A stretch of DNA of 64,000 nucleotides from Lactobacillus agrestimuris (GTDB lineage: Bacteria; Bacillota; Bacilli; Lactobacillales; Lactobacillaceae). A model generated the notes under the pieces. It ran no database searches, was not told where the DNA came from, and worked only from the letters and a program-made list of their open reading frames with translations. The position numbers and the translations under genes were made by a program. Every line of letters begins with the position of its first letter. Positions within the stretch are counted from its first letter, which is position 1. Positions 44,477-53,481 of this stretch are shown piece after piece. The stretch lies in contig NZ_CALPCQ010000009.1 of assembly GCF_943193025.1 (NCBI RefSeq), forward strand, positions 22,198 through 86,197, given 5' to 3'.

Positions 44477-46087
44477 GTGTATCCTGAAAATACTGTCTTT
44501 TCATATTTAAAATGGCGTGGTGATATTGATTTAGAAAAAACACCTTTTAACGAAGTTGACGCGTTAGTTTTGGCCCTTTTTTCATATACTAATTTAAATG
44601 ATATTGTGCCTGAAAACGGGACCGAAATTACCGTCAAAGAGGCTGCAAAAAAGTATTTTAAAAAAGAAATCTCAAAGAATGATCATCGATACTATCAATA
44701 TCTTTTCAAATTAATGAATTCCGCCAACCGATTTAAAAATGCAAAATTATCATACTTTACTGATACACTTACCGATAAAACCCAATTTAGTGCAGTAAAA
44801 ATTGAATTAGAAGACGGAACAAATTTTATTAGTTTTAGAGGTACCGATGACTCTTTGGTTGGCTGGAAAGAAGACTTCGAGATCAGTTTTCGTACCACCA
44901 TTGCGCAAAAGCAAGCTGCTGAATATCTGGCAAAAGTCATGAACAATGATGATAAACAGTATTATCTTCTTGGTCACTCTAAGGGTGGAAATTTAGCAGA
45001 ATTTGCGGCTTTGAACGTTGAGCCCAAATTAAGAAAAAGAATCAATGCGATTTATACATTTGATTCACCTGGTATTGCTAAAGAAGTCGGGGCTCAATTA
45101 CCTCAAAAATTTCTCAAAGAGAAACTTAGACGTTATGTACCAGAATTTAGTATTATTGGGCGCTTGTTTGAACCGAAAAACATCCCACCAGTAATAGTTG
45201 AATCGAATCGTCCCAAATTTGCTCAACATGACGCTTTTAGCTGGGTAGTGACTGGTTCACACTTCGTGACTAAAAATCACCGTAATCCTCAGGCTAGAAT
45301 TTATAATCAGCTAATAAATGATTGGATTGGGGATGCAACCCTACATGAAAGAGAATCACTTACCAATGACCTCTTTGATGCATTGGCCGCTAGTGGTTCA
45401 ACCAAGATTACTGAATTAAGTAAAAATGGTTTCGGTGGTTTTGGTGCGATTCTATTCTCTTTAACAGGATCATCTAGAAGAACCAGATTCGTTTTTGGCA
45501 GTTTATTCTCTGCTACTTGGCAGACTATCAAAAACATGAGGCTACTACAAACTTTATTTTCTGTTGATTCTATTATCGGCTGGATAATGGTCCTCTTGGG
45601 AATAATTACTTTAACAGCACCGCAATATTCTATGAAAGCATTCGGAGCACTAGTAGCCTTCTCTGGAATTGGGTTTAGTGTAAAACAAATTATTGATGCC
45701 GCGATTTCGAGTTTAAAAGAACGACAAAAGCGTTTCTTCATTATTAGTTGGCTTTTGGTCTTTGCTCTTTCGATCGCATTATTATCAAATAATCGACTCT
45801 TGATCTTTCTTGCGCATTATTTCTTGGGAACTTTCCTAATCGTTTATGCATACGTAAGGATAAGACAAATTATTCTAAGGAGAATTAATGGTATCTTTTA
45901 TAAAGTCATGGTCTCTCTTGAGGCAATCGTGGCATTTGCTTTAGGCATTATTATAATTGTAAATCCACGGTATTTCACTAAACAATCAATCATTATATTT
46001 GGAATATTAATAATCATTTATGGAGTATTTAAATTAATTAGTGAACTCTTCGGTCAAAGAAAGAAAATACCTGATAAACATCGATAA
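44477..46087 (+). CDS. DUF2974 (Mbeg1-like) lipase-like hydrolase fused to a membrane domain
   Basis: The 536-residue protein has an N-terminal alpha/beta-hydrolase-like domain of the DUF2974 family (residues 1-280). It carries FISFRGTDDSLVGWKEDF, the nucleophile elbow LLGHSKGGNLAEFAA (Ser168), FDSPGI and a His candidate in SHFVTKNHRN. From about residue 365 it has six hydrophobic segments in three pairs resembling the HdeD/DUF308 membrane family (WIMVLLGIITLTAP and LGIIIIVNPRYFT). There is no signal peptide, so the hydrolase domain is probably cytosolic and membrane-tethered. Start: GTG at 44477, with TTGGAG upstream. The substrate is unknown. Confidence 0.8.
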   Translation: MYPENTVFSYLKWRGDIDLEKTPFNEVDALVLALFSYTNLNDIVPENGTEITVKEAAKKYFKKEISKNDHRYYQYLFKLMNSANRFKNAKLSYFTDTLTDKTQFSAVKIELEDGTNFISFRGTDDSLVGWKEDFEISFRTTIAQKQAAEYLAKVMNNDDKQYYLLGHSKGGNLAEFAALNVEPKLRKRINAIYTFDSPGIAKEVGAQLPQKFLKEKLRRYVPEFSIIGRLFEPKNIPPVIVESNRPKFAQHDAFSWVVTGSHFVTKNHRNPQARIYNQLINDWIGDATLHERESLTNDLFDALAASGSTKITELSKNGFGGFGAILFSLTGSSRRTRFVFGSLFSATWQTIKNMRLLQTLFSVDSIIGWIMVLLGIITLTAPQYSMKAFGALVAFSGIGFSVKQIIDAAISSLKERQKRFFIISWLLVFALSIALLSNNRLLIFLAHYFLGTFLIVYAYVRIRQIILRRINGIFYKVMVSLEAIVAFALGIIIIVNPRYFTKQSIIIFGILIIIYGVFKLISELFGQRKKIPDKHR

Positions 46088-46088
46088 A

Positions 46089-46121
46089 TAAAAAGACCTG
46101 AGCAATGCTCAGGTCTTTTTC
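46089..46121 (+). terminator. Terminator after the DUF2974 gene
   Basis: AAAGACCTGAGC and GCTCAGGTCTTT pair perfectly around AAT, followed by a T run. It starts a few bases after the stop codon. Confidence 0.92.
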
Positions 46122-46182
46122 TACGTAAAGTCAAGTACCATAAGATATTTTCTACGTAAAGTCAAGTACCATAAGATATTTG
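46121..46182. repeat. Two tandem copies of a ~31-bp sequence
   Basis: The unit beginning CTACGTAAAGTCAAGTACCA and ending TAAGATATTT occurs twice in immediate succession between the DUF2974 terminator and the IS110 element. The copies appear identical apart from the last base. There are only two units without spacers, so this is a tandem duplication. Confidence 0.8.
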
Positions 46183-46255
46183 ACTTCTATTTTTGATTAG
46201 CTTGTCTAACTTTCAAATAAGCTGGTCAATTTATTTGAAAATTAATTTAAGACAA

Positions 46256-46289
46256 ATAAGCTTATTAAAATGGGCTTTTAATAAGCTAA
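46256..46289. terminator. Hairpin downstream of the IS110 transposase gene
   Basis: AGCTTATTAAAA and TTTTAATAAGCT form a perfect 12-bp stem around TGGGC, about 30 bp past the transposase stop codon. On the minus strand it is followed by TATTTGTC, so termination would be weak. It may instead be a structural element of the IS end. Confidence 0.5.
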
Positions 46290-46315
46290 AAGAGTATAAT
46301 GAACTTGATCAATAT

Positions 46316-47539
46316 TTACGACAAAAGTCTTTTTTGATTATGTGTGGCTACGTCGTAATCATATAGTTGGTCATTACTGATCAGGGCGTACATGGTCCTG
46401 ATCAGTTTGTGTATAGAAGCAATAGCTATCTTTTTAAATCCTTTGGTTTGAGAAGATAGCTTTTTATTTTCGTAATAATCAGCTATATGACAGTGCTGAG
46501 TTTTAGCAGCCTGATCAATTTGACCAATAGCTCGATAGAGGATTTTACGTGCTACGGCATTGCCATGTTTAGTAATACTTAATCTAGAATCCATTTCTCC
46601 GGATTGATAGCGGCCTGGATCAATGCCAATAAAAGCATTAATCTTATTAGGATTACTAAATCTACGCAAGTCCCCAAGTTCTCCCAAAACTCTGACCGCA
46701 GTAATTTGTGCAAATCCGGGAATGCTTTCTAGGATTTCTAAATCATTATTAGGCAAACTTTTAGCTACTGTTACCATTTGATTTATTAAGTCTTGTCGTT
46801 GTTTATTCAAATCAATTAATCGCTGAGCATAGTATCTGGCTTCATTGGATTCAATACTATTACAAGGAACTACAGGATAAGCCTTGCGAGCTAAATTAAT
46901 TAGCTTTGAAGCAAACCGCTTAGCCTTTTTGATTTGAAATCCCGGCAATCTTATAAGTTGGGTATGGATTGCAAGCTCTGTTGAGTCATTTATAATTTCG
47001 CAGTGAGGATACATCTTGACGATTGACCAGTAATTAAAACCTGCGGCTGTGCTAAACAAATTTTCTAATTCTGGAAAAGTAAACTGCAAAATCTTATGAA
47101 GACGGTTTTTAGCTATCACAATATCATTAGTCAATTGATCGTAAAAACGACTTAGGGCATTTAATTGATGGTATTGCTCAACTTGCAGTTGACTGACTGG
47201 ATGATGATAAAGTTTTTGAATTAAGGCTAAATGGTAAGCATCTGTCTTATCTGTTTTATTATGTCTAAGCCCTAAATTCATCTCTTTCTTTGCTTTTAAA
47301 GGGTTTAAGACTACATATTCATAGCCATAATCATCTAAAAAAGTCTGCAGTCTTTTAGAATATACACCCGTAGCTTCGAAAATAATTTGAGGGTGCTGAG
47401 CGAAAGCTTTCAGATCTTTGAGTAGCTCTAAAAAGCCAGGGCGATCATTTGTGATCGTGGTGATAGTTTTACTATCATTAATCAATTCGCAAACAGTTGA
47501 TGTGCTCTTGCTTACATCTATTCCAAAGATAACTTTCAT
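46316..47539 (-). CDS. IS110-family transposase (DEDD recombinase)
   Basis: The protein of about 407 residues has the RuvC-like DEDD domain: FGIDVSKSTS (first Asp), IIFEATGVYS (Glu) and NKTDKTDAYHLA (two Asp). The C-terminal Transposase_20 domain shows ESIPGFAQITAVRVLGELGDL and NAFIGIDPGRYQSGEMDSR, which contains the catalytic serine. It inserts and excises its element without a DDE-type mechanism. Recent work on IS110 shows guidance by a bridge RNA from the non-coding end. ATG at 47539 is chosen because GAGGAGGTATTTTAAA precedes it. The gene is intact. Confidence 0.92.
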   Translation of the reverse strand: MKVIFGIDVSKSTSTVCELINDSKTITTITNDRPGFLELLKDLKAFAQHPQIIFEATGVYSKRLQTFLDDYGYEYVVLNPLKAKKEMNLGLRHNKTDKTDAYHLALIQKLYHHPVSQLQVEQYHQLNALSRFYDQLTNDIVIAKNRLHKILQFTFPELENLFSTAAGFNYWSIVKMYPHCEIINDSTELAIHTQLIRLPGFQIKKAKRFASKLINLARKAYPVVPCNSIESNEARYYAQRLIDLNKQRQDLINQMVTVAKSLPNNDLEILESIPGFAQITAVRVLGELGDLRRFSNPNKINAFIGIDPGRYQSGEMDSRLSITKHGNAVARKILYRAIGQIDQAAKTQHCHIADYYENKKLSSQTKGFKKIAIASIHKLIRTMYALISNDQLYDYDVATHNQKRLLS

Positions 47540-47744
47540 TTTAAAATACCTCCTCAAATATAGCAGTAAAGCTATTTTACTTAAGAAATCAGATCTAATT
47601 TTCTAAACTCGACATTAAATGTCCACATTCTTCGAAGAGACTATTGATAACCTAAGTAAAACTGCCAGTTTTATGTACGACGTCAAGCGTCTAAAAACCC
47701 GAAGGCATATAGTTTTACTACTATTTCAAATTCTACGGCTAGAA
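47540..47744 (-). other. IS110 upstream non-coding end, candidate bridge-RNA region
   Basis: About 205 bp between the engB terminator and the transposase start carry no gene. It holds a stem TAAAACTG-GC-CAGTTTTA near 47657-47674 and other short inverted repeats. In the IS110 group the bridge RNA is encoded in this position. No RNA boundaries or target-guide loops can be fixed by eye. Confidence 0.4.
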
Positions 47745-47793
47745 TAAAAAATAGTGAATCAATTATCCCGTCGGATAACTAATTCACTATTTA
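47745..47793 (-). terminator. Terminator after engB
   Basis: On the minus strand ATAGTGAATTAGTTATCC and GGATAATTGATTCACTAT pair over some 17 bp (one mismatch) with a GACG loop, followed by TTTTT. Confidence 0.92.
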
Positions 47794-47813
47794 GCTTAGA
47801 ATGTTTTATGTTT

Positions 47814-48398
47814 TTATAAATGTGATTCAATCCAATCTCCTAATTCATTTACATGTAATTTTGAAACTGAACTAAAAGTTAATACATCCACATTTTCATA
47901 ACTTAGATCAAGATTTTTCTTTAAATTGTTCATAACCTTATTGGTTTGACTCTTTTTTATCTTATCCATTTTAGTTGCAACAACGAGTATTGGTAAATTT
48001 AAATACTGTGCATACTCATACATTGCAATATCATCTTTGGTTGGTTCGTGACGAGAATCAATTAGAATAATTAATCCCTTTAAATTCTCTCTTGTTTCAA
48101 GATAATCTTGAATCATTTCCCCAAATTCTTGTCGCTTCTTTTGAGAAACTTTCGCATAACCATATCCGGGAACATCTACAAGATAAAAACTATCATTTAC
48201 TCGATAAAAGTTTAATGTTTGCGTTTTTCCGGGCTGAGAAGACGTTCTAGCAAGATTTTTTCGCTTAAGTAGCGTATTTATCAGGCTTGATTTTCCAACG
48301 TTTGAGCGACCTGCTAGAGCTATTTCAGAGAAGTCATCTTTAGGAAATTGATCTTCCCTAACTGCACTTAAGGCATATTCACTGTTTTTAATTATCAT
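47814..48398 (-). CDS. engB: Ribosome biogenesis GTPase EngB (YsxC/YihA)
   Basis: The 194-residue GTPase is needed for 50S assembly. It carries the P-loop [13 protein letters not shown] near residue 30, [13 protein letters not shown] (switch I), [11 protein letters not shown] (switch II) and ATKMDKI (NKxD-type). It overlaps the clpX stop by 11 bp, the usual clpX-engB coupling. Confidence 0.97.
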   Translation of the reverse strand: MIIKNSEYALSAVREDQFPKDDFSEIALAGRSNVGKSSLINTLLKRKNLARTSSQPGKTQTLNFYRVNDSFYLVDVPGYGYAKVSQKKRQEFGEMIQDYLETRENLKGLIILIDSRHEPTKDDIAMYEYAQYLNLPILVVATKMDKIKKSQTNKVMNNLKKNLDLSYENVDVLTFSSVSKLHVNELGDWIESHL

Positions 48399-49656
48399 TT
48401 TCAGTTGCCTTCACTTCATCTTTTTCGTCGCTTCTTCTAGTTATTCTGGGCTGAGAATGACGAGTAATTACATCCTTGGTAACCTCAACCTTTTCAATAT
48501 CTGATTCACTTGGAGTTTTATACATGATATCCATCAATGCATTTTCGATAATAGTTCTTAATCCACGTGCACCCATATTTCGGCTGATTGCTAAATCAGC
48601 AATTGCTTGTAGAGCACCAGTAGTGAAGGTAAGCTTAACATCATCAAGTGATAAAAGCTTTTGATATTGCTTAACTAGGGCATTCTTTGGTTCAGTTAAA
48701 ATTCTAATCAAATCTTTACTATCCAACTTATCTAAAGTTGCAATTACAGGAATTCTTCCAATAAATTCTGGAATCATACCAAACTTAGTTAAATCCGCAG
48801 TAGTTAAATGACGAGTCCATTCATCATCATTAATTTTACTAAATTCACTCTCTGCACCAAAACCAATTGTCTTTTTACCCATACGGTTCTTTACAATCTG
48901 TTCAATACCATCAAAGGCACCACCCACGATGAATAGAATATTTGATGTATCTATTCTAATCATTTCTTGTTGAGGATGTTTACGCCCACCTTGAGGTGGA
49001 ACTGAAGCAATAGTTCCTTCAAGAATTTTTAGTAAAGCTTGTTGAACTCCTTCACCAGAAACATCACGCGTAATCGATACATTTTCCGCCTTTTTAGAAA
49101 TTTTATCAATTTCATCAATATAAATAATTCCGCGTTGAGCACGTTCTATATCATAATCAGCATTTTGAAGTAACTTAAGTAAAATATTTTCTACATCTTC
49201 ACCAACGTAGCCTGCTTCAGTTAATGTTGTAGCATCTGCAATTGCAAAAGGAACATTAAGAATATTAGCTAATGTTTGAGCCAAATAAGTCTTTCCTGAT
49301 CCAGTAGGACCAATTAAAGCTATATTAGATTTTTGTAACTGAGTTGATGAATCAACGTCCATTTGTCCAATACGTTTGTAATGGTTATATACGGCAACAG
49401 AAAGTACCTTCTTGGCTCTCTCTTGACCAATTACGTATTCATCTAATTGCTTCTTGATTTCCATTGGTTTAGGTAATTCACGAATTTGTTTCATTGAATC
49501 AGCACGAAGCTCATCATCAATTATTTTTTTGGATAAGTCAACACATTCATTACAGATATATGCGCCATTTCCGGCAATCATCTTTTTTACTTGATCTTGA
49601 GTTTTACCACAAAAAGAACATTTAATTTCTTCTTGATCTGTAAACTGAGTTGTCAT
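48388..49656 (-). CDS. clpX: ATP-dependent Clp protease ATP-binding subunit ClpX
   Basis: ClpX (422 residues) unfolds substrates for ClpP. It has an N-terminal zinc-binding domain ([14 protein letters not shown] and CNECV), Walker [16 protein letters not shown] near residue 120, Walker [11 protein letters not shown], the pore loop GYVGEDV and the ClpP-binding IGF loop (KTIGFGAE). The C-terminal tail is charged. It lies between tig and engB, as in most Firmicutes. Confidence 0.98.
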   Translation of the reverse strand: MTTQFTDQEEIKCSFCGKTQDQVKKMIAGNGAYICNECVDLSKKIIDDELRADSMKQIRELPKPMEIKKQLDEYVIGQERAKKVLSVAVYNHYKRIGQMDVDSSTQLQKSNIALIGPTGSGKTYLAQTLANILNVPFAIADATTLTEAGYVGEDVENILLKLLQNADYDIERAQRGIIYIDEIDKISKKAENVSITRDVSGEGVQQALLKILEGTIASVPPQGGRKHPQQEMIRIDTSNILFIVGGAFDGIEQIVKNRMGKKTIGFGAESEFSKINDDEWTRHLTTADLTKFGMIPEFIGRIPVIATLDKLDSKDLIRILTEPKNALVKQYQKLLSLDDVKLTFTTGALQAIADLAISRNMGARGLRTIIENALMDIMYKTPSESDIEKVEVTKDVITRHSQPRITRRSDEKDEVKATENDN

Positions 49657-49734
49657 AAATCATTTTCCTCCTATACCTACTGATAAAAGATTATCATAAA
49701 AATGATTTTTATAAAGGATTTTAACTCAAAAAAT

Positions 49735-49767
49735 AAAAAGGTGACCGCTCAACAGCCACCTTTTTAA
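49735..49767 (-). terminator. Terminator after tig
   Basis: AAAAAGGTGGCTG and CGGTCACCTTTTT pair imperfectly (mismatch in the middle), followed by a T-rich run on the minus strand, about 35 bp past the trigger factor stop codon. Confidence 0.75.
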
Positions 49768-49798
49768 CTAAGCAGTAGATATATCATCTTATTATCTA

Positions 49799-51121
49799 TT
49801 ACTTATCTTCATCTTTTTTTTCGTCTTTAAGCTTTGACTTGGCAACTTGCTTAGCATTATCAGTAACCAAATCCATAGCTTTACGAACAGTAATGTCATG
49901 ACCTAACATGTCATCGCTCAAAGTTCTACGTACAACGTCTTCATTCATGTTGTATTCAGCAGCAAGGTCCTTAATTTCTTTGTCCATTTCTTCCTTACTT
50001 GCTTCAAGACCTTCTTTAGCAACGATTGCTTCAAGAACTAAGTTAGTCTTAACTCTTTCTTCTGCATCCTTAGCGAATTGTGCACGCAACTGTTGTTCAT
50101 TAGTATTAGTTAACTTGTAGTAAGTTTGAGGATCAATACCTTGACGTTGCATGTTACCTAAGTATTGGTTCAATTGAGTATTAACATCTTCTTGAATCAT
50201 TGCATCAGGAATTTCGTCAATCTTAGCGTTTTCTACAGCGCCTTCAATTGCTGCTTCTTGAATAGTACTCTTAGCCTGTGCTTCTTTTTGTTCCTTCAAG
50301 TCCTTCTTGATCTTATCTTTTAATTCATCAAGAGTTTCTACAGAATCATCAACGTCTTTTGCAAACTCGTCATCAAGTTCTGGAAGTTGCTTAGTCTTAA
50401 CTTCGTGAATCTTTGTAGCAAAGTGAGCTTCTTTACCAGCCAAATCCTTTGCACCATAATCTTCAGGGAAAGTTACAACAACATCAACTTCATCTCCAGC
50501 TTTATGACCAATTAATTGATCTTCAAAACCAGGAATAAATTGACCTGAACCTAATTCAAGTGAGTAGTTTTCTGCTTCACCACCATCAAATGGCTTGCCA
50601 TCGATAGTACCCTTAAAGTCGATAACAACGGTGTCGCCCTTTTTAGCCTTGTCCTTCTTCAATACAAGTTCAGCATTTTGTTCACGACGCTTTTGGATTT
50701 CTGCATCGATATCCTTTGCATAAACACGAGTATTTTGCTTAGGAACTTCAATACCCTTGTATTCGCCTAATTCAACTTCTGGTTCAATAGAAACAGTAGC
50801 TTTCATAGTCCAATCCTTACCCTTGTCCATTGATTCTGGAACAATTTGAGGTTGTCCAACAGCCTTGATACCTGCTTCTTTAACGGCTGCAGCATAAGCA
50901 GCTGGTAAAACAGCGTTTAATGCATCTTCATATAAAGCTTCTTCACCGTAGTATTGATCAAAAATCACACGAGATACGTGACCTTTTCTAAATCCTGGTA
51001 CACGCAAGTTCTTCTTTACTCTTCTAAAAGCTTGGTCTAAACCTAATTTGATTTCGTCTTGTGAAATATCAAAAGTTAATTCACCGGCTGTCTTACCGGT
51101 TTTTTCCCATTTTACAGACAT
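49799..51121 (-). CDS. tig: Trigger factor (ribosome-associated chaperone)
   Basis: The 440-residue chaperone binds at the ribosome exit tunnel through the N-terminal signature ([24 protein letters not shown] near residue 44). The FKBP-type prolyl isomerase domain spans about 150-245 ([32 protein letters not shown]). A long helical substrate-binding C-domain follows, with a K/E/D-rich tail. GGAGG lies before the ATG. The order tuf-tig-clpX is standard. Confidence 0.98.
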   Translation of the reverse strand: MSVKWEKTGKTAGELTFDISQDEIKLGLDQAFRRVKKNLRVPGFRKGHVSRVIFDQYYGEEALYEDALNAVLPAAYAAAVKEAGIKAVGQPQIVPESMDKGKDWTMKATVSIEPEVELGEYKGIEVPKQNTRVYAKDIDAEIQKRREQNAELVLKKDKAKKGDTVVIDFKGTIDGKPFDGGEAENYSLELGSGQFIPGFEDQLIGHKAGDEVDVVVTFPEDYGAKDLAGKEAHFATKIHEVKTKQLPELDDEFAKDVDDSVETLDELKDKIKKDLKEQKEAQAKSTIQEAAIEGAVENAKIDEIPDAMIQEDVNTQLNQYLGNMQRQGIDPQTYYKLTNTNEQQLRAQFAKDAEERVKTNLVLEAIVAKEGLEASKEEMDKEIKDLAAEYNMNEDVVRRTLSDDMLGHDITVRKAMDLVTDNAKQVAKSKLKDEKKDEDK

Positions 51122-51211
51122 TAATAAAATACCTCCAATGTCAAGTTTGAGTTTGCTACTTGCATACTAAGTTATCTTACCGTAAACGAGCAAAAAAAAC
51201 AAATTTTGTAC

Positions 51212-51252
51212 AAAAAAAGATGTACTTCTATGAAGAAGTACATCTTTTTAAC
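51212..51252 (-). terminator. Terminator after tuf
   Basis: AAAGATGTACTTCT and AGAAGTACATCTTT pair over about 14 bp with a short loop and T tract, 15 bp past the EF-Tu stop codon. Confidence 0.93.
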
Positions 51253-51266
51253 AATATCGTTAGAAA

Positions 51267-52457
51267 TTAGTCAATGATTTCAGTAACCTGACCAGCACCA
51301 ACGGTACGACCACCTTCACGGATAGTAAACTTAGTACCCTTTTCGATGGCAGCTGGCTTGATTAACTTAACAGTAAATTCTGTGTTATCACCAGGCATAA
51401 CCATTTCAGTACCTTCTGGTAATTCAATTTCACCAGTAATATCAGTAGTGTGGAAGTAGAATTGTGGACGGTAGTCTGAGAAGAATGGAGTGTGACGACC
51501 ACCTTCGTCCTTCTTCAAGATATATACTTGAGCCTTGAATTCCTTGTGAGTTTGGATTGAGCCAGGTGCAGCCAATACTTGACCACGAACAACTTCATCA
51601 CGGTCAATACCACGAAGCAATACACCAACGTTATCGCCGGCTTCACCTAAGTCCAAAGTCTTGTGGAACATTTCCAAACCAGTAACAACTGATTTACGAA
51701 CTTCATCTACCAAACCAACGATTTCAACTTCATCGCCGACCTTAACAGTACCACGATCAATACGACCTGAAGCAACAGTACCACGACCAGTAATAGTAAA
51801 TACGTCTTCAACTGGCATTAAGAATGGCTTGTCAGTATCACGTTCTGGAGTTGGGATGTATTCATCAACAATATCCATCAACTTCATGATTTGTTCTTGA
51901 GCTTCCTTGTCGCCTTCTAAGGCCTTCAAAGCTGAACCACGAACAACTGGAATATCATCACCAGGGTAATCGTATTCAGTTAACAAGTCACGAACTTCCA
52001 TTTCAACTAAATCAATAAGTTCTGGATCGTCAACTAAATCAGTCTTGTTTAAGAATACAACGATGTATTCAACACCAACTTGACGAGCAAGTAAGATGTG
52101 TTCACGTGTTTGTGGCATAGGACCATCAGTTGCAGCAACAACCAAGATAGCACCATCCATTTGAGCAGCACCAGTAATCATGTTCTTGATGTAGTCGGCG
52201 TGACCTGGAGCATCCATGTGAGCGTAGTGACGCTTTTCAGTTTCGTATTCCACGTGAGCGGTATTAATAGTAATACCACGTTCCTTTTCTTCTGGAGCAG
52301 CATCGATTTGGCTGTAGTCTTCAGCTTGTGCTAATCCCTTTTCAGCCAAAACAGTAGTAATAGCTGCTGTTAAAGTAGTCTTACCGTGGTCAACGTGACC
52401 GATAGTACCAATGTTTACGTGTGGCTTAGTTCTAACGTAATGTTCTTTTTCTGCCAT
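51267..52457 (-). CDS. tuf: Elongation factor Tu
   Basis: EF-Tu (396 residues) delivers aminoacyl-tRNA to the ribosome. The P-loop [10 protein letters not shown] is near residue 19, switch [10 protein letters not shown] near 81 and NKTDLVDD near 136. Domains II and III follow to the end QVTEIID. I chose ATG at 52457 (MAEKEHY), preceded by CAGGAGGGTCATTTTA. The frame to 52484 is merely open leader. Codon use is strongly biased, as expected for a highly expressed gene. Confidence 0.99.
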   Translation of the reverse strand: MAEKEHYVRTKPHVNIGTIGHVDHGKTTLTAAITTVLAEKGLAQAEDYSQIDAAPEEKERGITINTAHVEYETEKRHYAHMDAPGHADYIKNMITGAAQMDGAILVVAATDGPMPQTREHILLARQVGVEYIVVFLNKTDLVDDPELIDLVEMEVRDLLTEYDYPGDDIPVVRGSALKALEGDKEAQEQIMKLMDIVDEYIPTPERDTDKPFLMPVEDVFTITGRGTVASGRIDRGTVKVGDEVEIVGLVDEVRKSVVTGLEMFHKTLDLGEAGDNVGVLLRGIDRDEVVRGQVLAAPGSIQTHKEFKAQVYILKKDEGGRHTPFFSDYRPQFYFHTTDITGEIELPEGTEMVMPGDNTEFTVKLIKPAAIEKGTKFTIREGGRTVGAGQVTEIID

Positions 52458-52600
52458 TAAAATGACCCTCCTGTAAATTTGCAAGAAGTCCGTTGAGATA
52501 AGTTAACGGATAATTCTCTGTCGAATATTGTACTACTTTCATTGGCAAATGCCTAGTAAAAAATGCTAGATGCCTTGCCTTATGAAAATAACCTTAGATA

Positions 52601-52628
52601 ATTATACTAAATTGTTCTAAAATGTAAA
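52601..52628 (-). promoter_or_regulatory. Promoter of tuf
   Basis: TTTACA (52628-52623), a 16-bp spacer and a perfect TATAAT (52606-52601) precede a leader of about 140 bases. The leader contains further A/T-rich hexamers (TACAAT near 52528-52533). Confidence 0.65.
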
Positions 52629-52640
52629 CCTTTTTGAAGA

Positions 52641-53474
52641 TTATTTAGGCAAATACTTGTAAATTTTTTCAAATTCGGCCTGATGACTTCTTCCATCACC
52701 ATAATATAGATACGAAATCAGATCGCTCGTAAAACTATCTGGATCATCAATGTACTTTGATATTTTGGGAAAGATTGTACCTAAAATCAGATTAGTTTCT
52801 CCGATTATCAGCGGTAACTGACTCGGATTATTTCTTAACTTGCTTCCAACCGAAGCCATTATCTCTCTGTAAATCGGATTTTTTTCTAACAATGTGGTTT
52901 TAGCTGGAATAAAACTTGTTTGTTCACCTAAAACCAAAATATTTATCTTATCTTCAATTTTTAATTTGATTAAGTCCTCACATAAAGCTAATCTAATTGC
53001 AAAATTTGCAGTCGGATCAATAAAAATACTTTGAGAAAAATTTATAAAATTAACCAAATCTAACTTTAAAAGTTGCTCGTAATCAATTTGAGAGATTTCT
53101 TTTTTTCGTTTAACCAAATCCATTATTAGATATTGCTTGTCTAATTTGGCCGGTTCAACTTGTACTGGAAGTTTCTCACCCGTTAGTGCTTCTATTTGTT
53201 TTGCTTCAATAAAAAAATTGTTAGCTGCCAATATTTCACAATATTCTTGATAAACTCGCTGATCAGAAAAAAGATCAGGCTCTTCCTTAATTATCGCGTA
53301 GGCCTGATCTTCCTGTTTATTTTTTCGATAAAGTTTACAAAGTTCCAAAACTGCTTCAGTTGAATGTTCAGTCCTTAAAATTTCTTTCAAATTTTGAATA
53401 GCTTCAGAAGTTTTACCATCTTTTTCGTTTTCTTTAGCGAGTTTCATCAAATTTTTTTGACTTAATGAACCCAT
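52641..53474 (-). CDS. TPR-like protein of unknown function
   Basis: The 277-residue protein has no signal peptide or membrane helix. The N-terminal 110 residues show TPR-like helix pairs (KLAKENEKDGKTSEAIQNLKEILR, VLELCKLYRKNKQEDQAYAIIK). The C-terminal part is helical, without a motif I recognise, and contains YRKN, EDLIKLKIEDKINILVLG and LISYLYYGDGRSHQ. It begins 7 bp after the RNase J gene and is probably cotranscribed with it. A link to RNA turnover is possible from position alone. I cannot assign a function. Confidence 0.7.
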   Translation of the reverse strand: MGSLSQKNLMKLAKENEKDGKTSEAIQNLKEILRTEHSTEAVLELCKLYRKNKQEDQAYAIIKEEPDLFSDQRVYQEYCEILAANNFFIEAKQIEALTGEKLPVQVEPAKLDKQYLIMDLVKRKKEISQIDYEQLLKLDLVNFINFSQSIFIDPTANFAIRLALCEDLIKLKIEDKINILVLGEQTSFIPAKTTLLEKNPIYREIMASVGSKLRNNPSQLPLIIGETNLILGTIFPKISKYIDDPDSFTSDLISYLYYGDGRSHQAEFEKIYKYLPK

Positions 53475-53481
53475 TTGCCTT

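Larger units (their letters stand above)
46185..47744 (-). mobile_element. IS110-family insertion sequence (approximate limits)
   Basis: A single DEDD transposase gene is flanked by about 130 bp (downstream) and 205 bp (upstream) of non-coding sequence. Outer limits are set by the tandem repeat at 46121-46182 and the engB terminator beginning near 47745. IS110 elements lack long terminal inverted repeats and normally make no target duplication, so exact ends cannot be placed by eye. Confidence 0.65.

Noticed and set aside
46121..46182. CRISPR-like repeat
   Set aside because: There are only two units, directly adjacent with no spacer, and no cas genes nearby.
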